Assembly: GCA_044239865.1 (NCBI GenBank)
Contig: JBIIAO010000001.1
Location: forward strand, 1-64,000
Length of the DNA: 64,000 nt
Source of the DNA: CAIZGX01 sp044239865
Lineage (GTDB): Bacteria; Bacteroidota; Bacteroidia; Flavobacteriales_D; Sanyastnellaceae
Direction: 5' to 3'
Of the stretch, positions 56,825-64,000 are shown one piece after another. A program made the translations under genes and the position numbers. Numbering within the stretch: position 1 is the first letter of the stretch; every line of letters starts with the position of its first letter. The notes beneath the pieces are model-generated. The model was not told where the DNA came from and made no database searches. It saw nothing but the letters and a program-made list of their open reading frames with translations.

Positions 56825-59164
56825 GTGAAAAAAAATAGAGTCGTTCAATTGTTTTTAATACTTGCGCTCCTTGCTACGCAAGACGCATTTGCTCAATTCA
56901 ATACGGGTACATGGAGAGATCACCTTCCTTATGGGAATGTAATTGATGTGTGCTACGATGAGATTAACATGGTTTATTCCGCAACGCCCTACGCCATTGT
57001 TAGTTACAACCCCGCAACATTCGAAGTAGAACGTTGGTCGAAGGTTAACCGCTTGAGCGATGTTGGAATTTCAGCAGTGGAATACGATGCCTATACGGAC
57101 GCTGTGATTGTTGGCTATTCCAACGGGAATCTCGATGTGTTGTTGGAAGATTCTCAATTCAATATGCCCGATATTAAGTTGAGCAATATTGTTGGCGATA
57201 AACAGATCTATGATATTCTTTCATACAACGGATTACTTTATTTAAGTACGGGATTTGGTGTAGTGGTCATAGATTTAACCGAGCGCGAAGTTCGCTCGAC
57301 CTATTTCTTGGGTCCAAATGGAGAACAGCAAAAAGTGAATGACGTCTTGGTGTTGAATAACGAGATCTATGCTATCTCGGATAGTAAAGTTTTAAAAGCC
57401 AGCGTAACGAATCCATTCCTTGCTAATTTTCAAAACTGGACTGAAGTGACTGATTGGCCAACTGCTGGTGCCTATGCAGATGCTACAGAATTCGCTGGGA
57501 ATTTGTTTGTGCATACCGTTGATCAAGCGAACGATAAAATTTACAGGAAAGATTTGAGTACCGGAACATGGAGTGTATTCTCTGAATTTGGAACTATGCG
57601 TTTTGGACGCATTTGGAACTCGGAGGATTACTTGTGTTTAGCAGGCGAGTGGGCGGCCATTTGCTACGATGAACTTCTTTATTTGGCCTATAATATTTCA
57701 GATTTAGAGGGTAGTGCAATTGCACCAAACTTTGTCATTCGCGACATGCAAAACACGTTGTGGGTTGCTGATAAAGGGAGAGGACTTGTTGGAAGGAAGG
57801 GCAATGGTCAAGATTTGACAATACTTCCAGATGGTCCGGCTTCTGCTGAAGTTAGAAAAATGAATGCCTATGGCAATAATCTGTGGGTAGCGCACGGAGG
57901 AATATTTCCTTACGGAGGAAATTTGTGGCGGAATGGAAATTACTCGGGCAGAGTTGGTGACAAGTGGACAACATATTTACCGGGAACAGGAGCAAATTCA
58001 ACACCGGGAGTTTCAGACATGGCCGACGTGGCGATTGATCCCTTAAATAACAACCGAGTTTTTTATGGTTCTTGGGAAGAAGGACTTATTCAACGGGCAA
58101 CAGATGGAACACTAACCTACTACAATGTTGAAACGGGTAACAATCCGTTGCAAGGTTCCGGTTTTACCTGGGCTCCCGGATGGACTGGGGTTGGCGGAGT
58201 AGCTTTCGATCCGAATGGAGTCCTGTGGTTAACCAACAGTTATTCAACGAAACCTATTCAAGCGGTTGACCGCGAAGGAAATTTCATAGCTTATTCCTGC
58301 GCACCTTATGTAACAAATGATGATTGGCTGAAAGACATTATGCCAACGCGTGAAGGGTACATTTGGGCCATTGTTGCAGGAAGGGGAATCGTGGTGCGTG
58401 ATCCGAATGAAACAGTTTCCAATGCTTCCGATGATGACATTACATTTTTATCGGAAGCCGAAGGCGCGGGCGGATTAGCCAATAAAGATGTGTATTGCAT
58501 GATAGAAGATTTAGATGGGGAAGTGTGGGTAGGAACATTGCAAGGGCTTTCTGTATTCTACTCGCAATCTTCGTTGTTCTCTGAAGATCCATTAGACGGA
58601 GAACCTATACTAATTACACAAGACGGAAACGTTCAAAAGCTTCTCGATACTGAAACGATTACTTGTATTGAAATTGACGGAGGAAATCGGAAATGGATTG
58701 GAACACGAAACAGCGGTGTGTATCTATTCAGCCCCGATGGGTTGCAACAAATTGAGCATTTTACGCAAGAAAACAGTCCACTTCCAACCAATTCAATTTC
58801 AGATATTGCAATTACTCAAGAAAACGGCGAGGTATTCATAGCAACCGAAGAGGGAATGGTTTCTTATTTTTCTACCGCTACGATTTTCGATCAGGAAATG
58901 AAAAACGTTCGAGTTTTTCCTAATCCAGTTTTGCCTGAATTTGATGGAAATATTTCGGTAGACGGTTTAGCGTATAGCAGCAGTGTTCGAATTACAGATG
59001 CTGCCGGAAACGTTGTGTTTCAAGGCGAAAGCGAAGGTGGACGTGTTTTCTGGAATGGAAAAACCACCGACGGACAACGTCCTGCTACAGGAATGTATTA
59101 CGTCTATTGCTCGAATCCAGATGGAAAGAAAACAGAGACCTTACAGCTCACGTTTATTCATTAA
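56825..59164 (+). CDS. porZ: PorZ-like T9SS outer-membrane protein
   Basis: A 779-residue exported protein starting at GTG (56825; VKKNRVVQLFLILALLATQD, signal peptide ending at DAFAQ). The mature part opens GTWRDHLPYGNVIDVCYDE, the PorZ start, followed by two beta-propeller regions (repeats of the type IWATPYAIVSYNPATFEVERW) and a C-terminal domain (RVFPNPVLPEFDG, TGMYYVYCSN, LQLTFIH) like a T9SS type A sorting domain. PorZ is part of the PorU-PorV-PorZ complex that attaches cargo to the cell surface. No in-frame ATG lies close to the signal peptide, and the ATG at 56627 would add 66 residues ahead of it. The stop overlaps pyrG by 4 bases. Confidence 0.87.
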   Translation: MKKNRVVQLFLILALLATQDAFAQFNTGTWRDHLPYGNVIDVCYDEINMVYSATPYAIVSYNPATFEVERWSKVNRLSDVGISAVEYDAYTDAVIVGYSNGNLDVLLEDSQFNMPDIKLSNIVGDKQIYDILSYNGLLYLSTGFGVVVIDLTEREVRSTYFLGPNGEQQKVNDVLVLNNEIYAISDSKVLKASVTNPFLANFQNWTEVTDWPTAGAYADATEFAGNLFVHTVDQANDKIYRKDLSTGTWSVFSEFGTMRFGRIWNSEDYLCLAGEWAAICYDELLYLAYNISDLEGSAIAPNFVIRDMQNTLWVADKGRGLVGRKGNGQDLTILPDGPASAEVRKMNAYGNNLWVAHGGIFPYGGNLWRNGNYSGRVGDKWTTYLPGTGANSTPGVSDMADVAIDPLNNNRVFYGSWEEGLIQRATDGTLTYYNVETGNNPLQGSGFTWAPGWTGVGGVAFDPNGVLWLTNSYSTKPIQAVDREGNFIAYSCAPYVTNDDWLKDIMPTREGYIWAIVAGRGIVVRDPNETVSNASDDDITFLSEAEGAGGLANKDVYCMIEDLDGEVWVGTLQGLSVFYSQSSLFSEDPLDGEPILITQDGNVQKLLDTETITCIEIDGGNRKWIGTRNSGVYLFSPDGLQQIEHFTQENSPLPTNSISDIAITQENGEVFIATEEGMVSYFSTATIFDQEMKNVRVFPNPVLPEFDGNISVDGLAYSSSVRITDAAGNVVFQGESEGGRVFWNGKTTDGQRPATGMYYVYCSNPDGKKTETLQLTFIH

Positions 59165-60792
59165 GCCTTCGTCGTCACACACGCCTTCACAAAAGAGATG
59201 AAGAGTGGGTGAGGAGTCATTACTGTGCTTTTGTATTCTGGATGAAACTGAGCGGCTACGAAGTAAGGGTGATTCTCTAATTCAATAATTTCAACCAATC
59301 CACTTTTCGGATTTGTCCCAACACATTTGAAACCGGCCTTTTCGAATTTCTCCATGTAATCGTTGTTGAATTCAAAACGATGGCGGTGGCGTTCTTCGAT
59401 ATTTATTTTTCCGTAAGCCTTTTGTGCTTTAGATCCTTTCTTAAGGGTGCAAGGGTAAGAGCCTAAACGCATGGTTCCGCCTTTGTTCACAATGCTCTTC
59501 TGCTCTTCCATAAGGCAGATAACAGGGTGCTTCGTATAGGCCTTCATCTCTGTGCTGTGGGCATCTTTCAAACCAAGCACATTGCGAGCGAATTCAATCG
59601 TAGCGATTTGCATGCCCAAACAAATTCCGAAAAACGGAATGTTGTTTTCGCGAACGAATTTAATGGCTTCAATTTTCCCATCGATACCTCTAGAGCCAAA
59701 TCCGGGTGCAACAAGCACTCCGTCTAGTCCCGTAAGTTTCGCTTTAACGTTTTTATTATTTAACCCTTCAGAATGAATCCACTCAATGTCAACGGCACAT
59801 TCAAGTGTTGTTCCTGCGTGAATGAAAGCTTCTGCAATACTCTTGTAAGCATCTTTCAATTCAACGTATTTTCCAACTAAACCAATGCGAACACGCTTCT
59901 TCGGATGCTTAAGTTTGGTTAAAAAGTCGCTCCATTTGTTAAGATTGGGTTTCTTCTTGGACTTTAAGCCAAGCTTGCGCAAGACAACCAAATCTAATTT
60001 TTCTTCCAACATCATAAACGGAACGTCGTAAATCGTATCGGCATCTATGCTCTGAATAACGGCATCCAACGATACGTTACAGAATTTTGCAATTTTATTT
60101 CGAAGGATAGGAGAGAGTTCGTGCTCTGTTCTACAAACCAGAATGTCTGGTTGAACGCCATTTTCCAAAAGCATCTTCACGCTGTGTTGCGTAGGCTTGG
60201 TTTTCAATTCACCAGCTGCCGCCAAATAAGGAACAAGCGTCAAGTGAATGTTAATGCAATCGTCTTCGTATTCCCACATGAGCTGACGAACAGATTCAAC
60301 ATACGGAAGCGATTCAATATCGCCAACGGTTCCACCAATTTCAGTTATGACAACGTCATAATCATGTGCGTTCCCTAAAAGTTGAATGCAACGCTTAATC
60401 TCGTCGGTGATGTGTGGAATAATTTGAACGGTCTTTCCCAAGTATTCGCCACGACGTTCTTTGTCGATAACGCTTTGGTAAATTCTGCCGGTTGTAATGT
60501 TGTTCGCTTGTGAAGTTGGAATGTCCAAGAAGCGCTCGTAGTGGCCCAAATCAAGGTCGGTCTCTGCACCGTCTTCGGTTACATAACACTCGCCGTGTTC
60601 ATACGGATTCAGGGTTCCTGGATCAATGTTTATGTAGGGATCTAGCTTCTGAATGGTTACAGAATAGCCTCTTGCTTGAAGAAGTTTGGCTAAAGATGCT
60701 GAGATGATTCCTTTACCCAGAGAACTGGTTACTCCGCCGGTTACGAAGATATATTTGGAACGTTTTGAGGATACCGCTTGCTTTTTTTGCAT
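59161..60792 (-). CDS. pyrG: CTP synthase
   Basis: A 543-residue enzyme that aminates UTP to CTP with glutamine. The N-terminal synthase domain has KYIFVTGGVTSSLGKGIISA near residue 15 and QKLDPYINIDPGTLNPYEHG near 47. The glutaminase domain has GVLVAPGFGSRG near 360, the nucleophile in FFGICLGMQIATIEFARN near 388, and the His/Glu pair near the C-terminus (AAQFHPEYKS). The ATG at 60792 (MQKKQAVSS) is preferred: a perfect TAACTTTG box ends 9 nt upstream, and the alternative TTG lies at its end. Confidence 0.97.
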   Translation of the reverse strand: MQKKQAVSSKRSKYIFVTGGVTSSLGKGIISASLAKLLQARGYSVTIQKLDPYINIDPGTLNPYEHGECYVTEDGAETDLDLGHYERFLDIPTSQANNITTGRIYQSVIDKERRGEYLGKTVQIIPHITDEIKRCIQLLGNAHDYDVVITEIGGTVGDIESLPYVESVRQLMWEYEDDCINIHLTLVPYLAAAGELKTKPTQHSVKMLLENGVQPDILVCRTEHELSPILRNKIAKFCNVSLDAVIQSIDADTIYDVPFMMLEEKLDLVVLRKLGLKSKKKPNLNKWSDFLTKLKHPKKRVRIGLVGKYVELKDAYKSIAEAFIHAGTTLECAVDIEWIHSEGLNNKNVKAKLTGLDGVLVAPGFGSRGIDGKIEAIKFVRENNIPFFGICLGMQIATIEFARNVLGLKDAHSTEMKAYTKHPVICLMEEQKSIVNKGGTMRLGSYPCTLKKGSKAQKAYGKINIEERHRHRFEFNNDYMEKFEKAGFKCVGTNPKSGLVEIIELENHPYFVAAQFHPEYKSTVMTPHPLFISFVKACVTTKA

Positions 60793-60801
60793 AACGGGAG
60801 A

Positions 60802-60809
60802 CAAAGTTA
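60802..60809 (-). promoter_or_regulatory. -7 box TAACTTTG for pyrG
   Basis: An exact TANNTTTG match, ending 9 nt before the ATG at 60792. It is identical to the recJ box. Confidence 0.6.
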
Positions 60810-60840
60810 AGCCATTTGTTAAGTCAGATGCAACTTTACT

Positions 60841-61305
60841 TTAAGGAAACCAATAAAAGTCTTCTTTTCCGCAGCCCTGAATCAGTTGGTTCCATTCCGT
60901 TATGTCGAGTTCAATTTTCACAACCGCACCTTTTTTAAACGGATGCTGCATGCCTGTTAGAAATTGCGACAGGTTCGAAACACCTGGATTGTGTCCAACG
61001 AGAACCACATCGTTCCATTCTGTTGGAAGAAGTTCAATGACTTCTAGCAAGTCTGAAAGTTCAGCGTTGTAAATTCTTTTTTCTAAATGAAGAATGGGCT
61101 TGTGGCTTTGCGTGGTACTCAGCGCATGCGCGGTAGAGTAGGTGCGAACGGCAGGACTCACGATCCAGTTTGTTGGAAGTTGTCCGAGGTGATTTCCTAA
61201 AGCCAAGGCCTGAAGGTTTCCGCGTTCTGTTAGCGGTCTGAAGCTGTCGGGCTGACCGAATAGATCTTCCGCTTCAGCATGACGGATAATGTAAAGTGTT
61301 TTCAT
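60841..61305 (-). CDS. SixA-type histidine phosphatase
   Basis: A 154-residue member of the histidine phosphatase (phosphoglycerate mutase-like) superfamily with the RHAEAED catalytic motif near residue 8, SPAVRTYSTAHAL near 51, and the second catalytic His in VLVGHNPGVSNL near 105. It is of the SixA size class, which dephosphorylates phosphohistidine on signalling proteins, but its partner is unknown. Its ATG overlaps the stop of the upstream methyltransferase-like gene by 1 base, so the two are coupled. Confidence 0.88.
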   Translation of the reverse strand: MKTLYIIRHAEAEDLFGQPDSFRPLTERGNLQALALGNHLGQLPTNWIVSPAVRTYSTAHALSTTQSHKPILHLEKRIYNAELSDLLEVIELLPTEWNDVVLVGHNPGVSNLSQFLTGMQHPFKKGAVVKIELDITEWNQLIQGCGKEDFYWFP

Positions 61306-62069
61306 TACACGTTGTATTCTCTTCCTTTTACGTTGAGAATTTTGGTGTATTTCTTCAGGCTACGAAGAACAATGAAAACGATGAATCCGCTGAATAAAGC
61401 GGTGTGCCAAAACGGAGTAAGGATTTCCTTCCAACCGAAATATCCGAAATGTACGTAGTTCTTCAGTGCGTCTAGCAAAGCGAAGGAAATGAATACCGCG
61501 AAGAAGCCGTTGTATTCGCGTTTCAAAACATTGCGAAGTGAAAATTCTACGGGTGCAGATTTCCAAGAAGAAAAGCGAGGGAAGAAAGGCGGAGTTCTCT
61601 CTGTCCATTTGATGTAGACATCTCCGAATTTATTTCGAAGGAAGAATTCTTCCGCGAACATAATGCGTTCGTAGTACAACCAGAACAGTAGGCAAGAAGT
61701 AAGGGTGAACCACCAGTTTCCAACATACATAATAATACCCAACCACATGAAGAAGTTACCCAGATAGAGTGGGTGACGAACAATGCTGTAGATGCCGGTA
61801 TGGTTCAGTTCGTCTGCCACTTGACCCTCTTTGGTGTTTCTTCCTGAAGTTCCTTTCGGAGTATATCCTATTGTTAAAACACGAATCAATTGTCCGAAGA
61901 ACGAGATGCCCAAACACGTCCAAGCCCACGATTTATCGAACAGTGGATTGTCGGTGTCCATTTCAAACCAGATAACTGAAGCTGCTAAAACATACAATAC
62001 CAAAGGAAGAAAGCTGCGCCAACGAAATAGCCAGTTCCCACTTTTGTTCATCTCTTCAATAAGCGCCAT
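61305..62069 (-). CDS. isoprenylcysteine carboxyl methyltransferase-like membrane protein
   Basis: A 254-residue membrane protein of the ICMT/PEMT/NnrU superfamily with about five segments. The SAM-binding motif is GIYSIVRHPLYLGNFFMWLG near residue 92 (RHPxYxG). Such bacterial enzymes methylate small lipophilic or lipid-linked substrates, but the substrate here is unknown. TACTTTCG ends 17 nt before the ATG. The hairpin array D lies directly upstream of that box. Confidence 0.82.
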   Translation of the reverse strand: MALIEEMNKSGNWLFRWRSFLPLVLYVLAASVIWFEMDTDNPLFDKSWAWTCLGISFFGQLIRVLTIGYTPKGTSGRNTKEGQVADELNHTGIYSIVRHPLYLGNFFMWLGIIMYVGNWWFTLTSCLLFWLYYERIMFAEEFFLRNKFGDVYIKWTERTPPFFPRFSSWKSAPVEFSLRNVLKREYNGFFAVFISFALLDALKNYVHFGYFGWKEILTPFWHTALFSGFIVFIVLRSLKKYTKILNVKGREYNV

Positions 62070-62086
62070 AGTAGAATTTTATGTCG

Positions 62087-62094
62087 CGAAAGTA
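62087..62094 (-). promoter_or_regulatory. -7 box TACTTTCG
   Basis: It ends 17 nt before the ATG of the ICMT-like gene, immediately left of array D. Confidence 0.5.
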
Positions 62095-62100
62095 CGAATC

Positions 62101-62332
62101 AACTTCGTTGTTTGAACTACGTTGTTTGAACTACGTTATTGGAAAATCGAAGATTTTATTCCTATTTCATAATTCCTACTTCGTAATTCCTACTTCGTAA
62201 TTGGAACTTCGTTGTTAAACCCTCGTCGAAGACATTCGCGAAGCATTCGTCCTCAGGACATTCGTGCTTGCACATTCGCCCTTCGGGCATTCGCCTCCGG
62301 CATTCGTGCTTGCACATTCGCCTCCGGCATTA
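62101..62332. repeat. micro-hairpin array D, 16 hairpins
   Basis: The whole 232 bp is a chain of hairpins. Left half, spacers GTTTG, ATTGG and ATTCC: AAC-ttc-GTT, AAC-tac-GTT twice, AAAATC-gaa-GATTTT, TAT-ttc-ATA, TAC-ttc-GTA twice, AAC-ttc-GTT. Right half, spacer ATTC every time: GTC-gaa-GAC, GC-gaa-GC, GTCC-tca-GGAC, GTGC-tt-GCAC, GCCC-ttc-GGGC, GCC-tcc-GGC, GTGC-tt-GCAC, GCC-tcc-GGC. Read on the minus strand the spacer is GAAT, as in arrays A-C. The last spacer (ATTA) contains the stop codon of the SDR gene. Confidence 0.93.
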
Positions 62333-63010
62333 AAGCATCTTCAACGAACCCATCCCCCCATCTAACCCAAGCACCTGTCCTGTCATCCAACTGCTCTTTG
62401 CACTGAGCAAGAAAGAAATGGCTTCAGCCAAGTCGTTGGGTTGGCCAATGCGGCCTAATGGATGACGCTTATTTGAAGCCTCAACTTTTTCTGGGGTGTT
62501 GATGAATTTTTCGGCCAATCCTGTTTGTGTAAGCGATGGAGCAACAACGTTCACGCGAATCTTCGGAGCCAATTCTGCTGCTAAACTTTTGCCCAATCCT
62601 TCCAATGCGCCTTTCGCCATGGCCACGCTCGCGTGGAAAGGCATGCCCAACTTCACCGCAACCGTGCTGATGAATACGATAGATGCCGACTCTGATTTTT
62701 TTAAATAGGGAAGAGCCAACTGGGTCGCCTTCAAGGCACCGTAGGCATTAATATTTATGTCGGAAAGAAATACTTTGTGAGAAATGCGATGAGCAGGAAG
62801 TAAGTTAATCGTACCCGGACAATACACCAATCCGTCGAGTACTAACCCTTCGGGAAGGTTCAGTGATTCGTCTTCAATGTTCCAAACAAGACTATTTGGG
62901 TGGGAAGACACCTCACGTGAAGTGAAATAAACAGTGTTCCCTTGCGCTTCGAGCAATTCAACGATGGCAGCACCAACTCCTTTCGCTCCGCCAATAACTA
63001 GATAATTCAT
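62330..63010 (-). CDS. SDR-family protein lacking the catalytic tyrosine
   Basis: A 226-residue short-chain dehydrogenase/reductase. The Rossmann motif YLVIGGAKGVGAAIVELL is at residues 3-20 (GGxxGxG), and the catalytic serine is in SIVFISTVAV near 113. The region that should read YxxxK reads HASVAMAKGALEGL near 127, keeping the Lys but with Val in place of Tyr. The C-terminus is ordinary (GQVLGLDGGMGSL). It may bind a nucleotide and act as a structural or altered enzyme. It overlaps folE by 1 base, so a pterin-linked role is possible. Confidence 0.85.
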   Translation of the reverse strand: MNYLVIGGAKGVGAAIVELLEAQGNTVYFTSREVSSHPNSLVWNIEDESLNLPEGLVLDGLVYCPGTINLLPAHRISHKVFLSDININAYGALKATQLALPYLKKSESASIVFISTVAVKLGMPFHASVAMAKGALEGLGKSLAAELAPKIRVNVVAPSLTQTGLAEKFINTPEKVEASNKRHPLGRIGQPNDLAEAISFLLSAKSSWMTGQVLGLDGGMGSLKML

Positions 63011-63690
63011 TACTTGTCGAGATTAACGTATTTCAAAAATTCATTGCGGGTTGCTTCATTGTTGAAGGCTCCTGAATAAGACGAAGTCACAGTTGCACTG
63101 TTGAAGTCCTGCACGCCGCGACTGCTCACACACAAGTGAACAGCATCGATAAGAACCGCTACATCTTCCGTTTCCATCACACGCTTCAACTCTTCAGCAA
63201 TCTGAATGGTTAAGCGCTCTTGCACTTGCGGACGCTTGGCGAAGAACTGCACAATGCGATTCAATTTAGAAAGTCCAATAACCTTTCCTCCTGAAATGTA
63301 AGCCACATGAGCCTTTCCAATGATCGGAACGAAATGGTGCTCACAATTTGAATAGAACGTGATGTTGCGTTCCACCAACATTTCCTTGTACTGATATTTG
63401 TTTTCGAAAAGTTTAACCGCTGGCTTATTCGCTGGATTCAAACCCGAAAAAATTTCCTTGATGTACATTTTCGCAACGCGATGGGGAGTTCCTTGCAGAG
63501 AATCGTCGGTAAGATCAAGTCCCATGATATTCATGATATCTCGAAATTTCTCTTCAATCTCTTCAATTTTTTCTTCATCGCTAAGCAAGAAAGCATCTTC
63601 CCTCATAGGCGTCTCTATCGTGGTCATCACGTGCTGATCTCCCATTTCATCTATCTGTATCGCAATCAGCTCTTTTTCTGTGTGTATCAT
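63010..63690 (-). CDS. folE: GTP cyclohydrolase I
   Basis: FolE converts GTP to 7,8-dihydroneopterin triphosphate, the first step of folate/pterin synthesis. The 226-residue protein has TPHRVAKMYIKEIFSGL near residue 68, the zinc-binding FYSNCEHHFVPIIGKAHVAY near 110 and LCVSSRGVQDFNS near 182 with the second zinc Cys. The N-terminal 30 residues (MIHTEKELIAIQIDEMGDQH) are acidic and not conserved, so a later Met (residue 16 or 22) could be the start. It is followed directly by the SDR gene. Confidence 0.95.
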   Translation of the reverse strand: MIHTEKELIAIQIDEMGDQHVMTTIETPMREDAFLLSDEEKIEEIEEKFRDIMNIMGLDLTDDSLQGTPHRVAKMYIKEIFSGLNPANKPAVKLFENKYQYKEMLVERNITFYSNCEHHFVPIIGKAHVAYISGGKVIGLSKLNRIVQFFAKRPQVQERLTIQIAEELKRVMETEDVAVLIDAVHLCVSSRGVQDFNSATVTSSYSGAFNNEATRNEFLKYVNLDK

Positions 63691-63743
63691 TTTTTTCTAT
63701 TGTAAAGTTTAAACCACTTAAACTGAACTTTGTTCGAATCCAT

Positions 63744-63751
63744 TATATTTG
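63744..63751 (+). promoter_or_regulatory. -7 box TATATTTG for the APC permease gene
   Basis: An exact TANNTTTG match, ending 22 nt before the ATG at 63774, in the gap divergent from folE. Confidence 0.6.
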
Positions 63752-63773
63752 TGGAATACCTAAACCTTGTAAT

Positions 63774-64000
63774 ATGTCACTTTGGAGGAAAAAAGATTTA
63801 ACCGCAATGCTCTCAGATGCAGAAGGCGGAGAGAAATCGTTAAAGAGAACGTTGGGCGCCTTTCAGTTGGTAGCTCTTGGAGTTGGCGCCATTATCGGTG
63901 CTGGATTGTTTGTTAGAACTGCAGCTGCAGCTGCGGAGGCTTCTGGAAATGGAGTAACCCTTTCATTTATTGTTGCCGCTATTGGTTGTGCTTTCGCTGG
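63774..64000 (+). CDS. APC-family amino acid permease, N-terminal part
   Basis: The first 75 residues of a membrane transporter cut by the window end. MSLWRKKDLTAMLSDAEGGE and LKRTLGAFQLVALGVGAIIG are followed by AGLFVRTAAAAAEASGNG. The GxGAIIGxGLF motif of helix 1 is the amino acid-polyamine-organocation (APC) signature, of the CAT-like subgroup (LxRxLG before it). It would import a cationic or other amino acid across the inner membrane. Confidence 0.88.
   Translation, partial: MSLWRKKDLTAMLSDAEGGEKSLKRTLGAFQLVALGVGAIIGAGLFVRTAAAAAEASGNGVTLSFIVAAIGCAFA

Noticed and set aside
62101..62332. CRISPR array reading of the repeated ATTC-spaced units
   Set aside because: Units are 7-15 nt hairpins with 4-5 nt spacers, and no repeat of 24-40 nt with unique spacers exists. 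No cas gene is nearby.
1..64000. tRNA, rRNA, insertion sequences with transposase, or replication origin
   Set aside because: No tRNA-like or rRNA-like segments, transposase genes or DnaA-box clusters were recognised by reading. A covariance-model search was not possible here.

Overview
The window reads as a chromosomal segment of a member of the Bacteroidota, most likely the order Flavobacteriales. A Crocinitomicaceae/Fluviicola-like relative would fit, but the family cannot be fixed from sequence alone. The clues are Type IX secretion (T9SS) proteins (PorZ-like, GldN-like, GldK-like, a Kazal protein with a C-terminal sorting domain, TPR-PD40 outer-membrane proteins), an almost complete absence of Shine-Dalgarno sequences, and -7 boxes of the Bacteroidota type TANNTTTG. 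Here the box is more often TANNTTCG. Gene density is high, genes often overlap by 1-8 bases, and both ends are cut inside genes (clpB at the left, an APC permease at the right).

Layout. 1-10.5 kb: clpB, a fluoride channel, a PAP2 phosphatase, an acyl-CoA synthetase, pyrE with a divergent NUDIX gene, thiL and recJ. 10.5-22.7 kb: a Cys-rich lipoprotein, acyl-CoA dehydrogenase, potassium uptake (kup), an ABC-F ATPase, an ElaA-type acetyltransferase, an O-antigen ligase-like protein and a lipoyl acyltransferase. 22.7-30.6 kb: a TPR-PD40-OmpA-like protein, an exonuclease, a glycosyltransferase, recA, an M42 peptidase and an MnmD-like methyltransferase. 30.6-36.5 kb is an accessory island: micro-hairpin arrays, an orphan GldK-like/GldN-like pair, a frameshifted ORF6N gene, and a run of four small secreted-protein genes punctuated by attC-like inverted repeats and preceded by a shared leader. 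36.5-46 kb: methyltransferase, murQ, a second TPR-PD40 protein, a fused glycosyltransferase, recR, a symporter and paaBCD. 46-55 kb: a Crp-family regulator, the Kazal protein, a polyamine-type cluster (deoxyhypusine synthase-like, MscS, arginine decarboxylase), corA, mpl and a ZIP transporter. 55-64 kb: an unknown helical-repeat protein, PorZ, pyrG, sixA, an ICMT-like methyltransferase, a spectacular 232-bp micro-hairpin array, an SDR, folE and the permease.

Four observations deserve attention. (1) Arrays of consecutive tiny hairpins (2-7 bp stems, mostly 3-nt loops) are separated by a fixed GAAT/ATTC (or ATTCC/ATTGG/GTTTG) spacer, and stem sequences differ from unit to unit while staying self-complementary. 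(2) At least ten genes have the -7 box ending only 4-6 nt before the start codon, which predicts leaderless mRNAs and also resolves several start sites. (3) Small secreted-protein genes sit in an integron-like array of attC-like sites with a GTTAT(T/G)(A/G)G end. (4) A GldK-like/GldN-like gene pair stands apart from any gldLM.
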